From contig NZ_LYXE01000110.1 in assembly GCF_002532075.1 (NCBI RefSeq), positions 161,199 through 225,198 of the forward strand: a stretch of DNA of 64,000 nucleotides. The letters run 5' to 3'. The position numbers were made by a program, and so were the translations under genes. The notes under the pieces are model-generated. The model had not been told where the DNA came from and did no database searches. It was given only the letters and a program-made list of their open reading frames with translations. Origin of the DNA: Candidatus Chloroploca asiatica (GTDB taxonomy: Bacteria > Chloroflexota > Chloroflexia > Chloroflexales > Chloroflexaceae). Below are positions 16,966-28,100 of the stretch, in pieces (within the stretch, counting starts at the first letter, position 1; the number at the start of each line of letters is the position of its first letter).

Positions 16966-18513
16966 TTACGCTTCTTCATCGAGTGGTGGGAGCAACGCAT
17001 CCCACCAGATTTTGCCCGAGCGGTGGCGTTGGAAATCAACGTGGATATGCTTTGGCTCGGTATATTCAAGCATGCCAGCGACACCCATTTCGCGGCCAAT
17101 GCCACTCTCTTTATGGCCGCCAAACGGGGCATAGGGATTGAGCACGTGGTGCTCGTTGATCCCAACCGTACCAGTACGCAGCCGTTTCGCAACTTCGATC
17201 GCCTGTTGAATATCTTCCGACCAGACCGAGGCGGCGAGACCGTAGATCGAGTCATTTGCCATTTCAATGGCGTCACCGATCTCGTCATAGCGAATGATCG
17301 CAAAGACCGGGCCAAAGATCTCTTCCTGAGCCAAACGGGATCGATTTTTAACATTGGCAAAGATCGTCGGCTCAACGAATGGCCCGCGCTCGTACTCTTC
17401 ACCGATGGGGCGGCCACCGCCAATCACGACATTTGCGCCCTCTTCACGGCCAAGCGCAATATAACGCTCAACCGTATCACGCTGCTTGAAACTAATCAAG
17501 GGGCCAATATCAGTCGCGAGATCAAGTGGATCACCAACACGCAGTTGCCGCGTCCGATGCACGAGGCGCTCAATCACCTCATCATACATCGAGTTCGGCA
17601 CAAAGCAGCGTGTTCCAGCTTCACAGAGCTGGCCGGCGTGATAAAACATACCAAAGAGCACGCCATCAATCGCTTTATCGAGATCGGCATCAGGCAAAAT
17701 AATGCTTGGTGACTTGCCCCCAAGTTCAAGCGTCACCTTCTTGATATGGGGTGCGGCAATGCCCATAATCTTGCGCCCGACCTCGGTCGAGCCGGTAAAG
17801 GCAACCTTATCAATCTTGGGGTGGCCGACCAGATATTCGCCAACGTCACCGCCAGGCCCGGTGATCAGGTTGACCGTACCGCGAGGCAAGAGGCCCGACT
17901 CATCAATAATGCGCACCAGTTCAATCGCGCTCAACGGGGCCAGCGACGACGGTTTGAAGACCACCGTATTGCCGGTTGCCAGGGCCGGGAAGATCTTCCA
18001 GACGGCCATACAAAACGCATAATTCCAGGGAATAATCTGGGCACACACCCCAAACGGATCACGCCAGACAAAGTTCCACGAGACGGTTGGAAAATCATTC
18101 CACGGCAAGGGCTCGTAGGGCGAACGGCGCGCGAGTTCGCCAAAGACGTGGATCATATGGAGGCCAAGCGGGATGTCGTTGAAGGTCGTCTTGCGGATGG
18201 GCACACCGCCGTCGCGGGACTCAAGCTCGGCCAGTTCTGAGCTGCGCTCTTGAACGAGTTGAGCCAACTGATGAATAATATGCGCACGCTCATAATGGGG
18301 GGTATGCGGCCATGGCCCCTTATCAAATGCGTGACGCGCAGCGGCAACCGCCCGATCAACATCAGCATGGCTCGCCTGCGCAACACGAGCCAGCGGCTCA
18401 CCCGTAGCAGGCTCAGTCACTAAGAACCTGCGCTCCTCCTGGGCATCACACCATTCACCATTGATATACAACGGATGATAGGGCACATCACCCTCTGCTG
18501 GCTCAAGCGTCAT
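16966..18513 (-). CDS. NAD(P)-dependent aldehyde dehydrogenase
   Basis: A 515-residue cytosolic enzyme oxidising an aldehyde to the acid with NAD(P). All key features are present: the cofactor loop IIPWNYAF near 160, FTGSTEVGR near 239, Glu263 in LELGGKSPS, and catalytic Cys297 in HAGQLCEAG. The C-terminal YGLAASVWSED segment is also typical. The family is very broad (betaine, phenylacetaldehyde and other substrates), and the neighbours, a homoserine dehydrogenase and two exported proteins, do not point to a substrate. Start codon ATG at 18513. A second, divergent aldehyde dehydrogenase lies at 56654. Confidence 0.9.
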   Translation of the reverse strand: MTLEPAEGDVPYHPLYINGEWCDAQEERRFLVTEPATGEPLARVAQASHADVDRAVAAARHAFDKGPWPHTPHYERAHIIHQLAQLVQERSSELAELESRDGGVPIRKTTFNDIPLGLHMIHVFGELARRSPYEPLPWNDFPTVSWNFVWRDPFGVCAQIIPWNYAFCMAVWKIFPALATGNTVVFKPSSLAPLSAIELVRIIDESGLLPRGTVNLITGPGGDVGEYLVGHPKIDKVAFTGSTEVGRKIMGIAAPHIKKVTLELGGKSPSIILPDADLDKAIDGVLFGMFYHAGQLCEAGTRCFVPNSMYDEVIERLVHRTRQLRVGDPLDLATDIGPLISFKQRDTVERYIALGREEGANVVIGGGRPIGEEYERGPFVEPTIFANVKNRSRLAQEEIFGPVFAIIRYDEIGDAIEMANDSIYGLAASVWSEDIQQAIEVAKRLRTGTVGINEHHVLNPYAPFGGHKESGIGREMGVAGMLEYTEPKHIHVDFQRHRSGKIWWDALLPPLDEEA

Positions 18514-18630
18514 CGCTTTACTCCTTATGATTTTTCTTGTATGCCGCTATGCGTCATGATAACACAATGCGTCATCAATCACAAGCCCTGGCACAGATAA
18601 TTAGAAAGGCGCAAAGCTACGTAAAACTGC

Positions 18631-19698
18631 TCACATCTCCCGGGCGGTGGCAACAATATCCGCCAGGACACCGGCGGCAGTCAACGCCTGCCCGGCCCCG
18701 GGCCCACGCACCACGAGGGGGCGTTCGGCGTAGCGGGCCGTGGTGAAACTAAAGAGATTATCAGCCCCGCGCAGGCTGGCAAGCGGGTGCTCGGCGGGGA
18801 CGATGCGCAGACCAACACTTGCTCCCTGGGGGGTCACGGTTGCGACATAGCGGAGGGCCCCGCCGACGGCGCGGGCTTCGGCGACGCGGGCGGCAAAGGA
18901 TGCATCGAGCTCTTCAGCACGGGCCAGGAATTCATCGCGACTGAGCCCGGCCATCGCCGGGGGGAACCACGGCTCGGCAGGGATGTCGTTGATGCTCCAC
19001 GGCAGGCCACAGGTACGGGCAAGAATAAGTGCTTTGCGGGCAACGTCGGCCCCACTAAGATCATCGCGGGGATCAGGCTCGGTATAGCCGAGGGCATGGG
19101 CGGCCCGCAGCGCGGTCGAGAGCGATTCGCCCGCTTCGAGTTGGCTGCACAGGTAGCCGAGCGTGCCACTCATCGCGGCCTCGATGCGCGTCACGGTATC
19201 ACCGCTGTCAAGCAGGGCTTGCAGGGTGGCAATGATCGGCAAGCCAGCGCCAACCGTGGCCTCATAGCGCGTCGCAGCATCAAACATCAGGGCTTGAAAC
19301 TGCGCAAGCCCGGCGCTGAGCGGCAATTTATTCGCCAGCACCACGCGGCTCCCTGCGGCAACGCGCTCAGCCAGCATCATCTCGTGACCAGGGGCCGCCG
19401 AGACATCAACGAAGATCGCCGCCTCGCGCAGGGCCAACGAAGACCAGGGCATGCCCGAACTTTTGCCTGCGATGGTCGCAATCGAGCGCCCTTCAGCTTT
19501 GGCCGCCAGCGCTGCCTCGATCTCATCCCTGGTGAGCGCCGCACCGGTAGCACGCACACCGCCACTATCAGCCAGGGCAAGGTAGACCAGGCTCAACCGA
19601 TAGTGTTTTGCCAGCGCCTCACGGGTGGCAAGCACCTGCCGAACAAGCTCGCGGCCAACGCCGCCGAGTCCAATCTGTACAATGGGAATGCTTCGCAT
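18631..19698 (-). CDS. homoserine dehydrogenase
   Basis: A 355-residue enzyme reducing aspartate semialdehyde to homoserine in the threonine/methionine pathway. The N-terminal dinucleotide motif GLGGVGRE, the catalytic region EATVGAGLPII then GTLGYLCSQLE, YTEPDPRDDLSGADVARKA with the catalytic Lys, and the C-terminal GPGAGQALTAAGV motif are all visible. It lacks the C-terminal ACT domain of longer bacterial enzymes, so feedback control by threonine through ACT is not expected. The gene follows the NAD synthetase gene by 17 bp on the same strand, suggesting co-transcription. AGGAG lies about 13 nt before the start. Confidence 0.9.
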   Translation of the reverse strand: MRSIPIVQIGLGGVGRELVRQVLATREALAKHYRLSLVYLALADSGGVRATGAALTRDEIEAALAAKAEGRSIATIAGKSSGMPWSSLALREAAIFVDVSAAPGHEMMLAERVAAGSRVVLANKLPLSAGLAQFQALMFDAATRYEATVGAGLPIIATLQALLDSGDTVTRIEAAMSGTLGYLCSQLEAGESLSTALRAAHALGYTEPDPRDDLSGADVARKALILARTCGLPWSINDIPAEPWFPPAMAGLSRDEFLARAEELDASFAARVAEARAVGGALRYVATVTPQGASVGLRIVPAEHPLASLRGADNLFSFTTARYAERPLVVRGPGAGQALTAAGVLADIVATAREM

Positions 19699-19715
19699 AG
19701 GCGTATTGTTGCTCC

Positions 19716-21770
19716 TTATGGTACGTTGGCGCGTAATTCATCTAACCAGACGCGTGCCTCAGAGTCGCTTGGGGCTCGCCAGTCGCCACGCGGTGAAAGT
19801 GAGCCGCCCGAGCCGACTTTCGGGCCGTTGGGCATGGCCGAGCGTTTGAACTGGCTGATCTGGAAAAAGCGGTATAAAAAGACGTTGAGCCACTGTTTGA
19901 TACTTGGCAGATCATAGGCGATCTGCTGGGCAATAGGCAAGCCGTCGGGCCACGCACCCCGCGTGGCGTCCGACCAGGCGTGATGGCAGAGAAAGGCGAC
20001 TTTGCTGGGGCGAAAGCCATAGCGCGTGATGTAGTAGAGGTTGAAATCTTGCAGCGCGTATGGCCCGATCTTCGCCTCGGTGCTCTGCGCTGGTGCATGG
20101 GTCGAGCCGTCGCTCGCCGGGACAAGCTCGGGCGAGATTTCGGTATCGAGGATCGATTGCAGGATGACGCCTGCCGCCGGGTCAAAATCACCGGACCTGA
20201 TTACCCAGCGGATCAGGTGTTGAATCAGCGTCTTGGGCACCGAGGCGTTGACGTTGTAGTGCGACATCTGATCGCCAACGCCATAGGTGGCCCAACCCAG
20301 GGCCAGTTCGCTCAGGTCGCCGGTGCCAAGCACCAGCCCGTTGTGGAAGTTGGCGAGCCGAAAGAGGTGCGAGGTGCGTTCGCCAGCCTGGACATTTTCA
20401 AAGGTAATGTCATAGACCGGCTCGCCTACTGCATAAGGGTGTCCAAGATCGTTGAGCATCTGCAAGGCCGACGGGCGAATGTCAATTTCGTTCGCCGTTA
20501 CGCCCAGCGCCTCCATCAAGGCATGGGCATTGGAACGAGTATGCTCAGAGGTCGCAAAGCCCGGCATCGTATAGGCGAGGATATTGCGGCGGGGCAAGCC
20601 CAGGCGATCCATTGTCCGGGCCGCCACAATCAGCGCCTGGGTGCTGTCGAGCCCTCCCGAGACGCCGATGACCAGATGCTTGATGCCAGTGGCTTTGAGC
20701 CGCTTGATCAGACCGTGGACCTGAATATTGTACGCTTCGTAACAACGGGCGTCGCGGGTCGCCGGATCGTTGGGCACAAAGGGAAAGCGCTCGACCGTAC
20801 GGATCAGGGCGAGTCCACCTACGGGCAGATCAAGCTCGAAGGGAATCTGGCGGAACTGGCGCAAGGCTTCGCGGTGATCGTGAACCGTGTCGGTAAAACT
20901 GCCGAGACGCATGCGATCCTGGGCGAGCCGCTCGAGATCAACATCCGCCAGGATCAGTTGCTCATCATCGGCAAAGCGCTCGGACTCGGCCAGCAATTCG
21001 CCATTTTCATAGATCAACGCGTGGCCGTCCCAGGCCAGATCGGTCGTACTCTCACCAGGGCCAGCCGCCGAGTAGAGGTACGCCGCCACACAGCGGCCCG
21101 ACTGACCGGCACAGAGCGCATGCCGATAATCGGCTTTGCCAATCGTAATATTGCTCGCCGACAGATTGCAGAGCACCGTCGCCCCCGCCAAGGCAGCATA
21201 GGTACTCGGCGGAATGGGGGTCCAAACATCCTCACAGATCTCGGAATGTACCAACAGGCCCGGCAAACCCTGCGCGACATAGATCAGGTCGGTACCAAAA
21301 GGAACCGACGCGCCACCAATTTCGATGGTCGTGCCAAGGGCATCGCGGGCGGCGGCAAACTGACGCTTCTCGTAGAACTCGCGATAATTGGGCAGAAAGC
21401 TCTTGGGGGTCACGCCAAGAATGCGCCCGGCATGGATGGCGACCGCACAATTGAAGAGGCGTCCTTCGGTACGCAGCGGCACACCAACGATGATCAGCAG
21501 CGGCAACGCCAGACTCGCCGCGACCACCTGCGCTAACGCGTCACGGGAAGCATCGAGCAGGGCATCCTGATGAAAGAGATCCTCGTTGCTATAGGCCGAG
21601 AGCCCAAGTTCGGGAAAGATGACCACCACAGCGCCAGCCGCGTGGGCGCGCTGCGCCAGCGCAAGCGTCTGCTGCGCATGGAAGAGCGGATCGGCCACGC
21701 GCACCGCCGGCACCCCAACGGCAACTCTGGCGAACCCATGACGATAGATCGAGAAAAATGGTTTGCCCAC
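19716..21770 (-). CDS. nadE: glutamine-dependent NAD+ synthetase
   Basis: A 684-residue two-domain enzyme making NAD from deamido-NAD, ATP and glutamine. The N-terminal nitrilase-like glutaminase domain (1-270) has the triad contexts [10 protein letters not shown] (Glu), [10 protein letters not shown] (Lys) and HSEICEDVW (Cys). The C-terminal synthetase domain has the P-loop GVSGGLDST and the [16 protein letters not shown] block. The layout matches the long actinobacterial-type NadE. I start it at GTG 21770 (then [12 protein letters not shown], which aligns with family N-termini), with AAGG eight nt upstream. An in-frame longer form would add about 16 residues. Homoserine dehydrogenase follows 17 bp downstream. 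Confidence 0.92.
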   Translation of the reverse strand: MGKPFFSIYRHGFARVAVGVPAVRVADPLFHAQQTLALAQRAHAAGAVVVIFPELGLSAYSNEDLFHQDALLDASRDALAQVVAASLALPLLIIVGVPLRTEGRLFNCAVAIHAGRILGVTPKSFLPNYREFYEKRQFAAARDALGTTIEIGGASVPFGTDLIYVAQGLPGLLVHSEICEDVWTPIPPSTYAALAGATVLCNLSASNITIGKADYRHALCAGQSGRCVAAYLYSAAGPGESTTDLAWDGHALIYENGELLAESERFADDEQLILADVDLERLAQDRMRLGSFTDTVHDHREALRQFRQIPFELDLPVGGLALIRTVERFPFVPNDPATRDARCYEAYNIQVHGLIKRLKATGIKHLVIGVSGGLDSTQALIVAARTMDRLGLPRRNILAYTMPGFATSEHTRSNAHALMEALGVTANEIDIRPSALQMLNDLGHPYAVGEPVYDITFENVQAGERTSHLFRLANFHNGLVLGTGDLSELALGWATYGVGDQMSHYNVNASVPKTLIQHLIRWVIRSGDFDPAAGVILQSILDTEISPELVPASDGSTHAPAQSTEAKIGPYALQDFNLYYITRYGFRPSKVAFLCHHAWSDATRGAWPDGLPIAQQIAYDLPSIKQWLNVFLYRFFQISQFKRSAMPNGPKVGSGGSLSPRGDWRAPSDSEARVWLDELRANVP

Positions 21771-22170
21771 GCGATGATCCTTCTCCCTTTTCCCCCTCTG
21801 GTGGGTCAATTGTAGCATGGGTTTGAGTGAATGGGCGAAGGATCGATCGCTGCTGCGTCCATCAGCGGGGAGGGGCGTGATGCGGAGGGCTGGGTTTTAA
21901 CCCAATAACTTCACAGATAGAATGCAATCATGCGGCGCCAGTAGGCTGGGCGATGCGCCTCGCCATCCCGATACCATTCCATAGCCTTCCCCCAACACAT
22001 TGCAAACGAGCCCAAAGAAATGACGGCTTATGGTAGCATGCTTTGCCCAAATTGATAAACCTGGCTTGCGCTGTCATACTTGGTAACAATTTGATCACAG
22101 GCTGGGTCTAGCTTGTGATCACGTCTGGTGGTACAACAGAAAGAGACGATATGATCATTGGAGGATACCC
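21771..22170. other. 400-bp intergenic region between divergent genes
   Basis: No gene is recognised here. It should hold the promoters of the NAD synthetase gene and the LolA-like lipoprotein gene. An 11-bp inverted repeat with one G-U pair (22092-22102 with 22111-22121, arms starting TGATCACA) lies 49 bp before the lipoprotein start. It may be an operator or a leader hairpin. Base composition is less GC-rich than the flanking genes. Confidence 0.4.
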
Positions 22171-23307
22171 ATGCGACGGATAAGCTTGTTTCTTGTTTTG
22201 TTGATCAGTGTGCTGAGCCTTGCCGCCTGTACCGAGGCGCTGCCCACTGCTGAAGAGATTGTTGAACGGATGGAGACGGCGCGCGAGGGGATGAATGATG
22301 CCCACGCGACCGTGGCGTTTGATTTCACCTCGCCCGAGCAGTCAGGTCGGATTGTGGTGGAAGGTTGGATGCAGAAGACCGGGGAGACCGATGCCGCCGG
22401 GAAGCCGGTTGGCCGGATGCGCGTCGAGGTGCTTGAGGCAAGCGAGGCAGCCATGGTTGGCACCATCGCGGTGAGCGACGGGGCGACGTTCTGGCTCTAC
22501 AATCCCGCCGAGAATACCGCGATCACCGGTGAAGCCGGCCAGATGAAAGATGCCATGCAAGCCACCCCGGCTGGCGCGGCCACGATGTTGACGGATATCA
22601 TTGCGCAGGGCCTTGATGCCGTAAACCTGGAAGTGCTTGGCACCGAACAGGTCGCTGGCAACGAGACCTGGAAAGTTTTGGTGACGCCCAAGAGCGAAAC
22701 CACCGCCCAGTTGCAACTTGATGGTATCATTGAGGGCACAATGTGGGTTGATACCGAGCTCGCCCTGCCACTCAAGCTCGCCGTGGATGCGCGTGACTTT
22801 GGGCAGGGAACGATGGAAGTGCAGAGCATTGAGACCAACAGCGGGCTGAATGCCGAGATCTTTGCCTTTACCCCGCCGGCTGGCACGACGATCATTCAGG
22901 CCGAGGAACTGATGGCGCAGATGAGCCAGCGGGCACCTACGGCAGCAACGATCGAAGAGGCACGTACGTCCGTCAGTTTTGTCCTGCGTGAGCCGACCTA
23001 CATTCCCGCCGGGATGACACTGATCGAAGTACGCGTGGTTGGCACTTCAACCGTCATTCTGAACTATAGCGGCGATACCGGCAGCATGAGCGTGGTGCAA
23101 AGCAATGAAGATGTCGGGCGTGACCGTGAACCGCCGACAGGCAGTGTGGTCGAAGAAGTCACCGTTGACGGTGTACCGGCGACCTTGATCAGTGGCAACA
23201 ACGGCCAGGGGAGCTTGTTGCGCTGGGAGGTAGACGGGATTCGTTATGTCATTGCTGGGACGCTGAGCGGAGATGAGGCTATCGCGGTAGGCGAAGGGCT
23301 AGAGTAA
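22171..23307 (+). CDS. LolA-like lipoprotein with DUF4367-like C-terminus
   Basis: A 378-residue lipoprotein. The signal sequence ends in a lipobox (SLAAC, Cys20). Residues 25-250 have the alternating strand pattern of LolA/LppX-type lipid carriers (DAHATVAFDFTSPEQ, GTMWVDTELALPLKLAVDA, IFAFTPPAGTTII). The last 110 residues resemble DUF4367 (PTYIPAGMTLIEVRVVG, then LRWEVDGIRYVIAGTLSGD). GGAGGA precedes the ATG. It may carry or sense a lipophilic molecule at the cell surface. The next gene is a LolD-type ATPase, though a strong hairpin separates the two. Confidence 0.72.
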   Translation: MRRISLFLVLLISVLSLAACTEALPTAEEIVERMETAREGMNDAHATVAFDFTSPEQSGRIVVEGWMQKTGETDAAGKPVGRMRVEVLEASEAAMVGTIAVSDGATFWLYNPAENTAITGEAGQMKDAMQATPAGAATMLTDIIAQGLDAVNLEVLGTEQVAGNETWKVLVTPKSETTAQLQLDGIIEGTMWVDTELALPLKLAVDARDFGQGTMEVQSIETNSGLNAEIFAFTPPAGTTIIQAEELMAQMSQRAPTAATIEEARTSVSFVLREPTYIPAGMTLIEVRVVGTSTVILNYSGDTGSMSVVQSNEDVGRDREPPTGSVVEEVTVDGVPATLISGNNGQGSLLRWEVDGIRYVIAGTLSGDEAIAVGEGLE

Positions 23308-23314
23308 AAGAGTC

Positions 23315-23359
23315 TTGCTGACCCACGACGCCAACTTTGTTGGCGTCGTGGGTCAGCAA
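23315..23359 (+). terminator. terminator of the lipoprotein gene
   Basis: Perfect 21-bp stem (23315-23335 with 23339-23359), TTT loop, placed between the lipoprotein stop and the ATPase start only 19 bp further on. Confidence 0.75.
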
Positions 23360-23378
23360 AAAACCTTCGAGGATTACT

Positions 23379-24119
<741 letters not shown>

Positions 24120-24121
24120 AG

Positions 24122-24946
24122 TTAAAAATCCCAGCCCTCAGGCAACGCATATCTTTCGCGGCGCCAGCGCCAGTCCGGCTCAAAAATGAGGCCCGGTTCT
24201 TCGGCGGTATAGAGCTTTTCGAGCGCGTAGTGGATCACGTTTAACTGTTGCGCGGCATTGCCTGGTTCGCCGAGCGGATGCCCAAACGGCCACTTGAGAT
24301 GCACCGTACGCGGCGGGCGCACCCGCTCGGCGATCTCGCGCAGCCCGACAATGCTCACCGTTGCGATGCCAGCCGCCTCAGCGGCCCGTGCGATCAGTCC
24401 CACGGACTGATTGCAGAGTCCTCAGCCAGGGGTGAGCAGCAGCGCATCGACGCCTTCCTCGCGCATCAAACGCGCCGCCTCGGGAGCCGTCTCATTGATC
24501 AAAGCCTCAAGATGGGGTGGCTCGATATGGCCCATAAAACCATAGCATGTACCCAGGCTGCCGATATGGCCGGCAGCAACAAGATCGCGTAGATGTTCCA
24601 GCGGAAAGAGAATATTGAGATCACGGACGGCATTGGTATGATCGTAATAGTCATGCGTGATCATCAGATCCTCACGCGGGGTTGCGGCGGGTAGCGGGCG
24701 AAAGGTCGCATCGCCCCGCGAATCAGCCATATCAAACGGCGTCTGATTGCGCAGATGGACACCGCCTGTCGTCGCGAGGGCGAGGCGCACCTCACGCAAC
24801 GGCTTCGGCAACCGGGTAAACGGCACCTCTTCACTGATCACCGACTCAAACGTGCGGCCCCACGTCTGAGCCAGAGCGGGCACATGCGACAAAACCTGTC
24901 CAAACATTCGCGACAAATTCTGGCGCAACCCATCAAAATCTGACAT
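24122..24946 (-). CDS. probable selenoprotein, glycine/betaine/sarcosine/D-proline reductase B (PrdB/GrdB-like) family, UGA read as Sec
   Basis: Two reading frames (24946 to 24425 and 24421 to 24122) are in phase and separated only by one TGA at 24424-24422. Joined, they give a 274-residue protein resembling the PrdB/GrdB selenoprotein B family: an N-terminal half with HDYYDHTNAVRDLNILFP and GTCYGFMGH, then VDALLLTPG-U-GLCNQSVGLIAR, and a C-terminal SIVGLREIAERVRPPR. In relatives the stop position is a redox Cys or Sec, and here U175 and C178 form a U-x-x-C pair. A hairpin with SECIS geometry follows the UGA (24389-24415). The start at ATG 24946 has AAGGGA upstream. No proline or glycine reductase partner is present, so the substrate is unknown. 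A pseudogene or sequencing error is the alternative. Confidence 0.75.
24389..24415 (-). promoter_or_regulatory. candidate bacterial SECIS hairpin
   Basis: Immediately downstream of the in-frame UGA the message folds into a stem of 8 bp (ATCAGTCC with GGACTGAT), then one A-C mismatch, then 3 bp. The apical loop is GUG, so it begins with G. The loop starts 18 nt after the UGA, inside the 16-37 nt range described for bacterial SECIS elements. Confidence 0.6.
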
Positions 24947-24960
24947 GTACTTTTCCCTTA

Positions 24961-24997
24961 TGGCGCAAACGTCCAGCTTTGCTGGCTGTTTGCGCCA
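24961..24997. repeat. hairpin in the leader of the selenoprotein-like gene
   Basis: A 17-bp stem with one wobble and one mismatch (24961-24977 with 24981-24997) and CCAGC-TTT-GCTGG tip, located 15 bp upstream of the start codon on the minus strand. A second small hairpin (AGGGC-TATC-GCCCT) lies near 25007-25020. A terminator is not expected here, so it may be repeat-derived or regulatory. Confidence 0.5.
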
Positions 24998-25105
24998 GCA
25001 TACGCATAGGGCTATCGCCCTACAACCTTTTCTTATTGTAACAAAGCTTTGGCAAGGTCGCCTCCGGCGGGAGGGTGTGGCGCGGCTGCGCCGCGTCACG
25101 AGATT

Positions 25106-25150
25106 TTTTTGGTTCGTTGTGGCGGCGAAGCCGCCACAACGAACCAAAAA
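25106..25150 (-). terminator. intrinsic terminator of the large exported protein gene
   Basis: Perfect 21-bp stem (25106-25126 with 25130-25150), GAA loop, with T runs at both outer ends, 24 bp after the stop codon. The adjoining bases 25052-25105 (CCTCCGGCGGG..., GCGCGGCTGCGCCGCG) resemble the repeat head seen at 38520. Confidence 0.8.
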
Positions 25151-25174
25151 CTGGGAATTGCCGGAAAAAGCACG

Positions 25175-28100
25175 TTAGCGTTGGAGCACGGGCAAGAAGA
25201 CCTGGAAACGGCCTCCGGGTGGGGGTGCCGAGGCTTCAACAAGCACAGTGAGCGTATTGAAGCCATTTTCGGCGTCACTGATCGTATAGACGCCGGGTTC
25301 GTCAAAGGTGGCAAAGAAGCTGCCGCCAGGGGCAATCAAGCCCGTGGTAAACAACGCTCCTTGCTCGTGATCATGATCATGGTCGCCGTGCTGGGGCGCC
25401 ACACGGGGGCGAGGATCGGGCGAGCCTTCGGGTTGACGCGGCACCAAAAGCTCGTTTTCCCAGATATCGCTGTTGACAAACTCGACGACCGAGCCAGGTT
25501 GAATAGTGAGTGACGAACCCTCAAAGCCACCTGAACCGATGATCTTGCGATAGCGGCCCCCCCCACCGAACGAGGGCGAGAGACGGAGCGTTGCCGTCAA
25601 TGGCTCTCGCCAGTGTATGGCAGGCGTGATCGTGCCTAGGCCATCTTCCGGCTCACCCGAAGGGGCAACCCGCGGCACGCTCAGCAGATCCTGGATCTCA
25701 AAGTTGCCCAACCCATTGCTACTCCGAATGATTACGGGTTGGAAGCCATCGGCCTGAACACGTACCAGAAGGCTGCGGGGGTTAACGGTAAAGCCAAAGC
25801 GCCCATTGGCATCAGGATTGATCGGGTTCTGGAATTCGTCATCCTGATAGTCGAGCGGCACGTCGCTGAAACCATCCGTCGTCATGCGATAGAACGTCAC
25901 GGTGGCGGTGACGATTGGCGTATCGGTACGGCCATCGAGGATCTGCACGTCCTCGAAGGACGTCAGCAGCCCATTACTTTCAGTGTTTTGCGCACCACAG
26001 ACAACCGTCAACCGGAACGCCACATCCTCAGCCAGATCCCCGGTGGTAAAGGTACCGGTATAGATGCCATTGCCGGTTGCATCGGTCAACACGATCGGAT
26101 CAAGCCCCCGTATTTGCAAGGTCAAGGACGCTTCGGCGGCGTCGCAGCACGAACGGACACTGAAGGTATAGGTGGTATTGGGGCGCAAATGGACAAACCA
26201 GCCATCGGGCGAAGTAATCCCACGCCGATCCTCCGGACGCGTCCGTGTATTCGTGCCTTCTTCGCTAAAGACCATGCTAAGCGGATCGAAGGGCAGATTC
26301 GGATTCACAAAGATCGCCAGGGGTGCCGAACGAGGGCTTATTTGCTCGCCAAGCCGGGCCTGCGCATAGAGTTGATTGCGCCCCTGGTTCAGGGTGACAG
26401 CAATTTGCCAGCGCCCATTTGGCCCTGCCGTCGTCGGCGAACCAACGGTGGCCCCGCCCGCATTGAAGAGGCGCACCTCGGCCCCCGGAGTCGCAAGGCC
26501 GCGCACCGTCACCTCAGCATTGCACGTCACCCCCGAGCCAGGGGCAACAATGATTGGCGCGGGCAGGCCAATGCGGATCGTCGCAGACGCATTCGCATTG
26601 CTCGTGGCGTCAGCCCGCATCGTGACCGTATTGATCAGCGCGGCACGCCCGGTCGTCGCGGGAAGGCGTGTACGGACGACAATGCGCCCACCGGTATCGG
26701 GATCAAGCTTGCCAACGGCAAAACTGAGCCGATTCTCTTCGGCAGTTGGCTCAACTTCAGGGTTGCTCTGCACATCAATGAGCAACTCGTTGATATTCTG
26801 GCCGGTGATGGCATCAGTGATCACCACATTTTCGGCAACCGCGCTGCCCGTATTGCGATACTCGATCAGCCAGACCGCAATGCGTTCACCAAGATCCGCA
26901 TCGAAGACAACGCGTCCCACCTTGCGCACCTGCAACTCGGGTTGAGTCGCTGCGCCGCGGCGATTGATGAGATAATCCTCGGTCTCCCCATGACGGAAGC
27001 GCAACGCATTACCCTGGGCATCTTCGAGGCCACGGCCATCGCCATAACGCACCTCGCCGAACGTCAACGGTTTGGTGGAAGGCTCAAGACTCAAGGTTGC
27101 CCGCAGCCAGGCCGGGCGCTCTTGCAACGCATCAGGCCACGGCACCGCACCGGTCGTGAAAGTCAACGGATTGAGGCCGGGGTTGAGGCTCGCGAGATCG
27201 ATGGGTGCATCAATCAGGATATGCTCAACCGCAACAGCGGCACTGCTCCCCTCGGGGCACTCGACCGCATCAGCCCAATCGCCATCACGATTGCCATCGA
27301 GCCAGATATTCAGGTAGCCCTGGGTCACACCAGCTTCAAGCGCAGCAGCCTTGAACGCAGGTGTCACAGAGACCAGTGCGCCAACCCTGGCTGGCTCGCA
27401 ATGCTTGAGGGTAGCGGGATCAAGACGGATGCCATCATCGGCGCGATCGTTATCGGGCCGATTAGCGGATGGCACCAGATTATTGCGCGGATCCTGATCT
27501 GGGCCAAGATCTGCTTCAGCCTCAAGGCTGACCCGTGGGCCAAGGTGGAACGGACGAGGATCAACATGCAACGGCCCAGAGGGAGTGCCGGTCGCAGGAG
27601 CAAAGACCGTCGGAAAATTCGCCTGAATAGTAGGATACGCCAGCATAGGCACACCAGCGTGATTGGTGCTATCGGGCGCGTCGCCGAGATCATTGATGCG
27701 AAGCGGAATATTCAACACATGACGCACCGAACTAGCAGGCGCCAACTCGGGGGCAGGACAGGGATCATCAACCGCATTGGGATTCGCCAAAACACAGGCG
27801 GTAACCGTACTGCTCAACACTTGATCAACCAGTGTCGCCTGAAACGTCGGCTCCATCAGCGGCATCGGCGGCACAGGACGCGCAAAGCTGCGGCTTTCAC
27901 CACTGGTCAGGCGGAGCACCTGGTCTTCATCAGGATCTTGCTCGGTGGCAGTACGCGCCCCAAAGGTCACCTCCTGCCAACTGATCTTCACAAAGATTGG
28001 CGCATCGGTGAGATTCGTAACGGTGGTACGAAGCTCGGCCCGGATGCCAGGCACCAGTTCATCGAGTTGTGTTGCCTCATTGGCTGAAGTATCGCGGGTA

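Noticed and set aside
19980..21536. Plus-strand open frame antisense to NAD synthetase
   Set aside because: The minus-strand product has complete catalytic motifs; the plus frame has none.
22092..22121. CRP/FNR site upstream of the lipoprotein gene
   Set aside because: The arms are in the order TGATCACA...TGTGATCA with 14 bases between arms, not TGTGA-N6-TCACA. It is more likely a hairpin.
24422..24424. The UGA treated as a true stop giving two separate genes
   Set aside because: The downstream half has no start codon of its own with a ribosome binding site (only an internal GTG), the frame is unbroken, and the site coincides with the family's Cys/Sec position.
25739..28087. Long plus-strand open frame (over 700 codons) antisense to the large exported protein
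   Set aside because: Composition is Arg/Ile/His-rich without any domain. It mirrors the codon bias of the real minus-strand gene, which has a signal peptide and recognised domains.
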